DNA of 36,822 nucleotides from an uncultured Lachnospiraceae bacterium (GTDB lineage: Bacteria; Bacillota; Clostridia; Lachnospirales; Lachnospiraceae): the NCBI GenBank assembly GCA_951800145.1, contig CATOJE010000033.1, positions 1 to 36,822 on the forward strand, read 5' to 3'. Within the stretch, counting starts at the first letter, position 1. Every line of letters begins with the position of its first letter. The position numbers and the translations under genes were made by a program. This document shows, piece after piece, positions 30,735 to 36,822 of this stretch. The notes under the pieces were generated by a model that ran no database searches, was not told the DNA's origin, and was given only the letters and a program-made list of their open reading frames with translations.

Positions 30735-32792
30735 ATGGAAATGAAGGAATGGATTGGATATGGAATCGTGGGCTGTGGATATTCCGGGGGAATCCACGGC
30801 GAGAATCTGACTAAGCTTGCCGGGGCCAGGCTTTTGGCAGTCTGGGATACAGACCCGGAGCGGGCAGGGGAATTTGCCACACGCTTCCATACAGAGGCGG
30901 CAGGCAGCCTGGAGGAGCTGTGTGAGCATCCGGAGATTGACGCGCTTTTCATCACCACGCCGAATGACAGCCATGTGCTGCCGGCCGTGATGGGGGCGGA
31001 GAAGGGTAAGCATATTTTCTGTGAAAAGCCGGTGGCCTTAAGCCTTTCGGATGTGGAAGCAATGCTACAGGCAGCCAGGAAAAACCAGGTTCACTTTTTC
31101 GCAGCCCACACAACCAACTTTATCCCAGGGGTGGGGACGGCAAAGCGACTGCTCCTTGAGGGGGCCATCGGCCGCCTTCTGGCCATAGAGGCGGTACATA
31201 CAGACTGGGCCGGCCCGCAAAAGGAAGTGGGCTGGAAGCAGAAAAAGGAGATTTCCGGAGGGCATCTGTACCACCATATGCATGAGGCGGAGCTGATCTG
31301 CCAGCTGGCGGGACTGCCCCGGTGTGTATATGCTATGGGAAAAAATATGGCCCACTTTGGCCCGGGCTTTGGGAATGAGGAGGATATGATGATGCTTTTA
31401 ATGGACTTTCCGTCCCCTCCCTCTGCCGGGCAGAAGAGCGTCCCGGGGCTCCTGGCAAGTCTTACCATCGGATCCGCCTTTCATCAGGGCGACCACTTTG
31501 TGAAGCTCCAGGGGGAAAAGGGGGGAATCCGCCTGGACTTTAAGGAATCCTGTGTCACAGCGGAGTACTTACAGGAAAATGGCGTCATGACCCGGCAGCA
31601 ATTTCCCCTCCACAAGACAGAAGCCCAGGATCAGGAGAGGAGAGAGGGATACAAAGCAAACCACTTGGATGCAGGAAAGGGCTTTGGAAAGCCGGGGATG
31701 AAGACCTCCAGCTGGATGAAATCGATTTTTGCAGAGGAGCTTGGCTGCTTCCATCAGCTAGTAAAGACAGGGGAGATTTCCCCGGAATATGGCTCCCTGG
31801 CCGACGGGACAGCTGCCAGGAGATGCTTAAAGCTTTTGGACGGCGCCATGGAGTCTATCAAAAGGCAGGGACCGGTATTTCTTAAGCAGGGCCCGATGCC
31901 TTTGGGGATCATCGGATTAGATTCCTCCCACGCAGAGGCCTTTTCCAGGATTTTAAACGGGGAATCGGAGCCCTTTCATATCCCGGATCACCCGGTGATT
32001 GCCGCATATCCGGGGGAGCGGTCAGAGGACTTTGATATGAGCTACAGGCGGATGGATTCCATCACAGAGGCGGTGACGAAGGACTGGGGGGTAAGGCTCT
32101 GCCCGGATATTCCCAGTGTTATGAAGCAGGTGGAGGGGGTTTTTTTAGAGCAGGTGGACGCCAGGAAGCGGGTGGAGCAGTTTGAGGCCATCGCTTCCTT
32201 TGGGAAGCCGGTTTTCGTGGATAAGCCCTTTGCCTTAAGCAGCAGGGACTGCAGGAGAATGCTTTCCCTGGCAGAGGAAAAGGGGATCCCCCTGCTATCC
32301 GCCTCTGCCCTGCGGTTCGCAGACAGCCTGACCGAGGCCTTAAGGGCCTGTGAAAAATATCCCATCCACGGGGCGGACTTTTTCGGCCCTATGCCCTTTA
32401 CCGCCACCCAGAATGGGTACTTCTGGTACGGCATCCACATGGCGGACATGCTGTACCGGGTGATGGGAAGGGGCTGCCGCAGCGTAAGGGCGGTTCATGA
32501 GGAGCATTATGATATCATTACCGGGATTTGGAAGGATGGGCGCCTGGGAACCATACGGGGGCTACGGACCGGCAGCCAGAACTTCGGCGGAAGCATTTTC
32601 TGCGGAAATACCCATGTTTCAGTGGATGTGTCAAAGGATAAACGGGGATACTATGAAAGCCTGCTGGAGGCGGTTATCCAGATGTTTGACCAGGGAGTCA
32701 GCCCGGTAAGCCTTCTGGAGCTGGAGGAAATCATACGGTTTCTGGAGGCGGCTAATGAGAGCCGGGAGACAGGAAGAGAGGTTTTACTTTAA
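30735..32792 (+). CDS. tandem-fused double Gfo/Idh/MocA oxidoreductase
   Basis: The 685-aa protein joins two oxidoreductase-like units. Residues 1-385 are a complete Gfo/Idh/MocA enzyme: NAD(P)-binding GIVGCGYSG (10-18), TTPNDSH, the EKP motif with catalytic Lys98, and the SGGHLYHHMHEAEL region. Residues 388-685 start a second unit (LGIIGLDSSHAEAF) with a DKPFALSS motif. This half lacks the usual GxGxxG but keeps the inserted sheet region (YFWYGIHMADMLYRVMG). Substrate is probably a sugar or sugar acid delivered by the upstream transporter. AGAAGGGAGAG precedes the ATG. The gene ends by overlapping the next start region. Confidence 0.85.
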   Translation: MEMKEWIGYGIVGCGYSGGIHGENLTKLAGARLLAVWDTDPERAGEFATRFHTEAAGSLEELCEHPEIDALFITTPNDSHVLPAVMGAEKGKHIFCEKPVALSLSDVEAMLQAARKNQVHFFAAHTTNFIPGVGTAKRLLLEGAIGRLLAIEAVHTDWAGPQKEVGWKQKKEISGGHLYHHMHEAELICQLAGLPRCVYAMGKNMAHFGPGFGNEEDMMMLLMDFPSPPSAGQKSVPGLLASLTIGSAFHQGDHFVKLQGEKGGIRLDFKESCVTAEYLQENGVMTRQQFPLHKTEAQDQERREGYKANHLDAGKGFGKPGMKTSSWMKSIFAEELGCFHQLVKTGEISPEYGSLADGTAARRCLKLLDGAMESIKRQGPVFLKQGPMPLGIIGLDSSHAEAFSRILNGESEPFHIPDHPVIAAYPGERSEDFDMSYRRMDSITEAVTKDWGVRLCPDIPSVMKQVEGVFLEQVDARKRVEQFEAIASFGKPVFVDKPFALSSRDCRRMLSLAEEKGIPLLSASALRFADSLTEALRACEKYPIHGADFFGPMPFTATQNGYFWYGIHMADMLYRVMGRGCRSVRAVHEEHYDIITGIWKDGRLGTIRGLRTGSQNFGGSIFCGNTHVSVDVSKDKRGYYESLLEAVIQMFDQGVSPVSLLELEEIIRFLEAANESRETGREVLL

Positions 32793-32806
32793 TGGGAGGA
32801 AAGGCT

Positions 32807-33904
32807 ATGATTGGGATAGGTGTGCTGGGCTGCGGATATTTTGGGGCTGAATTTGCCCGGGCAGTAAGGGAGATGGAGGGTGCAGAGCTGGTGAAGGTGT
32901 ACAGCCCCGGCGCCGGTGCGGAGCGGGTAAGCCGGGAATTAGGCTGTGAGCGGGCAGAAAGTGTCCAGGCGCTGATGGAGGATCCAAGGATTCAGGCAGT
33001 GATTGTGGCAACTCCCAATTACCTGCACCATGAGCATGTGCTGATGGGGGCAGAGGCGGGAAAGCATATATTCTGCGAAAAGCCCTTTTCCCTAAATGTA
33101 AGCGATGCCCGGGAGATGGTTCATGGCTGTAAAAAGGCGGGCAAGGTTCTCATGGTAGGCCATATCATGCATTTTTATGCTGGAATCTGGGAGCTTAAGG
33201 CCAGGATTGACCGGGGGGAGCTGGGGAGGATTTTATCCATGCACATCCAGCGGACCGGATGGGAGAAAAAGAAGGCGGGGGTAAGCTGGAAGAAGATGCA
33301 GGCTCAGTCCGGCGGGCATCTATTCCACCACATCCATGAGCTGGATCTGCTCCAGTGGATGCTGGGGGTTCCGGAGGAAATCTACGGGGCGGGAGGTAAT
33401 CTGGGACATCAGGGAGAGGGCTTTGGGGATGAGGACGATGTGCTGCTTCTCTTGGCCCGGTTTCCCGGCGGCCAGGTGGCTTCCATGGAGTACGGCTCCG
33501 GGTTCCGGACAGGCAGCCATATGGTCCGGGTGAACGGAATCTTAGCCGGGGCGGTCATCGATTTTCAGACGGCCCGGATCCGGATTACCGGGGACGAGGG
33601 AGAGGAGATAATCCCCTTGTTCCAGGATGAGGAAAGTGAGGAGGCGATCCGGAAGCTGTTCCAGAGGACAGATGGGGGAATTGCCTACGGAAGCCCGGGG
33701 GAGAGGCCGCCTCAGTATATTCTCACAGCCCTTCGGAAGGAGCTGGATTTATTTTTACAGGCTATCCGGGGGGAAGCCATCCCGGAGGGCTACGGTGACT
33801 TGTTTGACGGGACCTCGGCGATCCGTTCTGTGGAAATCGCCCAGATGGGGCTTTTGTCCCGGCGGGAGGGAAGACCTGTGCTCCGCGGCGCCTTGGAGGG
33901 CTGA
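32807..33904 (+). CDS. Gfo/Idh/MocA family oxidoreductase
   Basis: This 365-aa NAD(P)-dependent sugar dehydrogenase-like enzyme has GVLGCGYFG near the N-terminus, ATPNYLHHEHV, CEKPFSL with the catalytic Lys, and SGGHLFHHIHELDLL. It resembles the first half of the preceding fusion protein (for example GGHLxHHxHE and GFGxExDxxLLL), so the two are paralogs. The ATG at 32807 is chosen because GGGAGG (32794-32799) lies before it; an ATG at 32792 overlaps the previous stop but lacks a site. Confidence 0.9.
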   Translation: MIGIGVLGCGYFGAEFARAVREMEGAELVKVYSPGAGAERVSRELGCERAESVQALMEDPRIQAVIVATPNYLHHEHVLMGAEAGKHIFCEKPFSLNVSDAREMVHGCKKAGKVLMVGHIMHFYAGIWELKARIDRGELGRILSMHIQRTGWEKKKAGVSWKKMQAQSGGHLFHHIHELDLLQWMLGVPEEIYGAGGNLGHQGEGFGDEDDVLLLLARFPGGQVASMEYGSGFRTGSHMVRVNGILAGAVIDFQTARIRITGDEGEEIIPLFQDEESEEAIRKLFQRTDGGIAYGSPGERPPQYILTALRKELDLFLQAIRGEAIPEGYGDLFDGTSAIRSVEIAQMGLLSRREGRPVLRGALEG

Positions 33905-33959
33905 GGCGGATGCTGGCGGGCAGCCCGGATAAAAAGGAGCAGTTGAAACGAATCGGGAT

Positions 33960-35681
33960 ATGGAAAAGAAGAGAAACGGACAGAAAACAAGAAAAACCCT
34001 GCAGCAGGCCCTGCGGGCCCTGGTCCTGGTGGACAGCATTATTTTCTTCCTGATTGCAGGAAGCGGGATGGTGCTGTCCCACGGCATGTATAAACGGAGT
34101 ATGGAGAAGGAGACGGGAGACCGGTATCGCTTATCCTTCTCCAGCATTGAAAATACACTGCATTTTATCGAGAATATCGCCTTTCAGATCACCAATGACA
34201 AGACGGTGAGGAAGGCGCTCTCGGCCATGAATCAGCAGAGCAGCGACCGGTATCCCCTGCTGGATGAGCTGTATTACCGCATCATTACCAGCTCCCTGGT
34301 GGCCAATGACGCGGTGACCATCATTGTGACGGATCAGGCGGGACATCAGTATGGAACAGGAAGTCTGACAGAAAACTTTACCGACAGGGAGCTGTCCTTT
34401 TCCATGGAGCTGTTTGCGGGGCGCAGGAGCAAATGGGAGCCTATCTGGTTTGCCAGGGAGGACTCCGGGGAGCTGATTTACGGGAGGGAGATTTACCACA
34501 CCCCCTTTGCAGGGCAGTATCCCCTGGGAAGGATTTATGTCCGGGTAAACTTAGATAAGCTGAAGGCAGATGGAAGGCCCCGGGAACTTCCCCATGAAAA
34601 CCTGGTGATTCTTTATCAGGGAAAGCCGGTGTATTCCAAAGAGCCGGATGTGTTTACATCCCCTGAAATACTGGAAAATATCCGGAAAAATCCCCGGTAT
34701 TTTGTGGTGGAGGCTGACTCGGATTTTTCCGGTCTGGCTTATGTGGGCTACCAGCCCTATGCCAGGATGCTGACCTCCACTAACACGCTGCTGATATTTT
34801 TCACTGCAGCGGTTTTGGCCATCGTCATTGTCTCCTTTCTGGCTACGGCAAGGGTGGTTCACCAGGTTACAGCGCCCATCGGCTATCTGGAGCAGCAGAT
34901 GAAGATGGTGGAGAAGGGGGATTTCTCTGCCAGGATCTCCTTAGAGCATCTGGGGACAAGGATCTGGGAGCTGGAAAAGCTGGCATTAAACTTTAACCTG
35001 ATGACAGAGGAGATTAACCGCCTGGTCCAGGATAATTATCTTCGGGCCATCAAGGAGAAGGAGTATCAGCTGAAGGCCCTTCAGTCCCAGATCCATCCAC
35101 ATTTCCTCTATAATGCATTGGACACCATTAACTGGCTGGCTATGGACTGTGATAAGCAGGAGATTTCCAGCATGGTACAGGCGCTGGCTGCTATCTTCCG
35201 GGAGTCCACCAATCAGAAAAGCTATATGATTCCCCTGCGGGAGGAGCTGGCCCTGGTATCCTCCTATGTTACCATACAAAAGATCCGCCTGGAGGAGCGG
35301 CTGGAGGTCTGCTTTTCCATCCCTCCGGAGTGTATGGAGCTGTTACTGCCAAAGCTGTCTTTGCAGCCGATTCTGGAAAATTCCATAAAATATGGGGCGG
35401 AAAAGGCGATGACGCCTTGTGTGATCCATGTCCATGCCAGTGAACGGGCGGGACATTTGAGGATCCGGATCTGGGATAATGGCCCGGGCATCCCGAAAGA
35501 AATCCTCAGCCGGCTAAAGAATGGGGAGCAGAGGGAGGGCCCGGGGGTGGGACTGATGAATATCGAGGAGCGGATCCGCATGCTGGGAGGAGGGGGAAGC
35601 AAGATGCAAATATACAGCAGTAAAATAAGAGGCACCCTGGTCTGCCTTGCCATCGCTCAGCCGGGAGGTGACTGGTCATGA
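33960..35681 (+). CDS. YesM-like sensor histidine kinase
   Basis: The 573-aa kinase has an N-terminal membrane helix (about 20-42), a large extracellular sensor domain, a second membrane helix near 275-300, and HAMP (LEQQMKMVEKGDFSARI). The His_kinase domain QSQIHPHFLYNALDTINWLA carries the phosphoacceptor His near residue 379, and the ATPase domain has LSLQPILENSIKYG and DNGPGIP. Such LytS/YesM-type kinases sense extracellular sugars or their binding proteins. The stop overlaps the start of the response-regulator gene (ATGA). The start codon has a weak ribosome-binding site. Confidence 0.93.
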   Translation: MEKKRNGQKTRKTLQQALRALVLVDSIIFFLIAGSGMVLSHGMYKRSMEKETGDRYRLSFSSIENTLHFIENIAFQITNDKTVRKALSAMNQQSSDRYPLLDELYYRIITSSLVANDAVTIIVTDQAGHQYGTGSLTENFTDRELSFSMELFAGRRSKWEPIWFAREDSGELIYGREIYHTPFAGQYPLGRIYVRVNLDKLKADGRPRELPHENLVILYQGKPVYSKEPDVFTSPEILENIRKNPRYFVVEADSDFSGLAYVGYQPYARMLTSTNTLLIFFTAAVLAIVIVSFLATARVVHQVTAPIGYLEQQMKMVEKGDFSARISLEHLGTRIWELEKLALNFNLMTEEINRLVQDNYLRAIKEKEYQLKALQSQIHPHFLYNALDTINWLAMDCDKQEISSMVQALAAIFRESTNQKSYMIPLREELALVSSYVTIQKIRLEERLEVCFSIPPECMELLLPKLSLQPILENSIKYGAEKAMTPCVIHVHASERAGHLRIRIWDNGPGIPKEILSRLKNGEQREGPGVGLMNIEERIRMLGGGGSKMQIYSSKIRGTLVCLAIAQPGGDWS

Positions 35682-36822
35682 AATATCGCGCGCTGCTGGC
35701 TGATGACGAGCCGGTGATCTTAAAGGGGCTGATGGGAATGGAGATCTGGCAGTCTATGGAGATCCTTCCGGTTCCGGCCATGACCGGAATGCAGGCCTTA
35801 GGGCTTTTAGAGGAGCAGGAATTCGACCTGATCATCACCGATATCCGGATGCCGGAGATAGACGGGCTGGAGCTCATCGCCAGGATACGGGAGAGGAATC
35901 AGGAAATCCCCATTATCGTCCTGTCCGGCTATGATTGCTTTGACTATGCCAGAGAGGCGATCCGCTACCATGTGACGGACTACCTTTTAAAGCCGGTTTC
36001 CCAGACAGAGCTTGGAGAGATCATAACCAGGCTGATCTGTGAGATCCAGGGGAGGAAGGAGGAACGGATTCAGAGGGCGCTGGCAAGGGCTTGTGAACCG
36101 TCAGCCACAGGATGGCCTGAGGCGGGATTAAGCCGGCAGGACCGCCAGCTGGAGCAATACCTTTTAACCGGGGAGACAGGGGAGGAGCTTACCGCTTTCC
36201 TTGGCAGGAGCTTCCTTCTGGGGGAATGCATCCCGAAGGCCGGGAGCCGGCAGGAGAAGCGGTATTATGGAGGCCTTCTCCTGGAAAAGCTGAAAAATTT
36301 CATGGGAAATGGGCCCGGACTGGCTATCTTTTTTATGGAGCATGCGGTTTTTGCACTTCCATCCGATGAGAAGGGATTTTCGGAACTTCTGGAAGCCTTA
36401 AGGGTGTGGGAGGAAGGGCTGGAATGGACCTTTTTTGTCTCCTGGATGCCTGTCTGGGAAAATCAGTCTGAAAGCTGTCCCTATGAGAGGCTGGCAGAGA
36501 TATCCGACTATGGCTTTTACTGCCAGGATTTCCAGGTACTATCCGCTGCTTCCGTCCGGGAGAGCCTGGGGGAGCCGGATTTTTCCCGGCTGGAGGAGGC
36601 TATCCTCCAGGAGAACCCAAAGGAGGCTTATAAAAGGCTTACGGAAGGGCTGGAGGAGTTAAAGGCTATGAATAAACGTCCGGAAAAAGCCAGGGAATGC
36701 TGTCTGAGGCTATACCTGCGCCTGGCCAGATATCCTTCGGGGCCGGTGGGGGATCAGGATTTGATGGAGCTTTTGATGATGAAGCCGGATTCGGACTTCG
36801 AAAGCCTGAAGGCCATGCTTTT
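35678..36822 (+). CDS. YesN-like response regulator, cut by window end
   Basis: An open frame of 381 codons starts at ATG 35678, four bases into the kinase stop, with GGGAGGTG upstream, and runs without a stop to the window end. The receiver domain is complete: acidic D9-D10 (LLADDEPVI), phosphoacceptor D55 (LIITDIRMPE), the SGYDCFDYA segment and LLKPV. The middle region resembles the variable linker of AraC-type YesN regulators; the DNA-binding domain would lie beyond the edge. It likely activates the sugar operon at 27.4-33.9 kb (inference). Confidence 0.92.
   Translation, partial: MKYRALLADDEPVILKGLMGMEIWQSMEILPVPAMTGMQALGLLEEQEFDLIITDIRMPEIDGLELIARIRERNQEIPIIVLSGYDCFDYAREAIRYHVTDYLLKPVSQTELGEIITRLICEIQGRKEERIQRALARACEPSATGWPEAGLSRQDRQLEQYLLTGETGEELTAFLGRSFLLGECIPKAGSRQEKRYYGGLLLEKLKNFMGNGPGLAIFFMEHAVFALPSDEKGFSELLEALRVWEEGLEWTFFVSWMPVWENQSESCPYERLAEISDYGFYCQDFQVLSAASVRESLGEPDFSRLEEAILQENPKEAYKRLTEGLEELKAMNKRPEKARECCLRLYLRLARYPSGPVGDQDLMELLMMKPDSDFESLKAML

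Overview
The window looks like a chromosome segment of a Gram-positive Clostridia bacterium, most likely a Lachnospiraceae member (Enterocloster/Hungatella/Lachnoclostridium-like). The basis is strong AGGAGG ribosome-binding sites, sigma-A promoters, the order ffh-rpsP-khpA-rimM-trmD-(two genes)-rplS-lepB-rbgA-rnhB-yraN, a long (402 aa) PRPP synthetase, and a CUT1 sugar transporter beside a YesM/YesN-type two-component system. The genus is inferred, not proven.

Layout. 1-3.4 kb: the tail of one gene, a small membrane protein, an amidohydrolase overlapping a TauE/SafE-type permease, and a GNAT acetyltransferase with its own promoter. 3.4-7.4 kb (minus strand): a compact two-gene restriction-modification system (D12-class adenine methyltransferase and a PD-(D/E)XK-like nuclease) and a methyl-accepting chemotaxis protein. 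7.5-14.0 kb: an AT-richer, decaying mobile island. It holds HicAB, a YafQ-type toxin-antitoxin pair, a frameshifted XRE regulator, a ribbon-helix-helix regulator facing a repeat-studded control region, a HIRAN-domain gene with an internal deletion, several small unknown ORFs, and a Tn916-like tyrosine recombinase inactivated by an amber codon, a deletion/frameshift and a lost catalytic Arg. A second scrap of recombinase lies at 8.54-8.59 kb. A 13-bp direct repeat flanks the island, and its right copy overlaps the ffh promoter.

14.0-24.7 kb: the SRP/ribosome-maturation block. Between trmD and rplS sit two extra genes, an AIM24/TIGR00266 protein and a 1078-aa fusion of an EndoQ-like PHP nuclease (TIGR00375 type, with a four-Cys zinc site) to a UvrD/PcrA-like helicase. 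The fusion ends in QLSLF, the textbook sliding-clamp-binding consensus. This is the most interesting object in the window: it predicts one clamp-tethered polypeptide that nicks beside deaminated bases and unwinds from the nick.

24.7-27.2 kb: pgeF, a small hypothetical gene and prs. 27.4-36.8 kb: a sugar-utilisation locus with a lipoprotein binding protein, two permeases (no ATPase), a tandem-fused double Gfo/Idh/MocA oxidoreductase, a second oxidoreductase paralog, a YesM-like kinase and a YesN-like response regulator cut by the window edge. At least two families of short repeated intergenic sequences link distant parts of the window.
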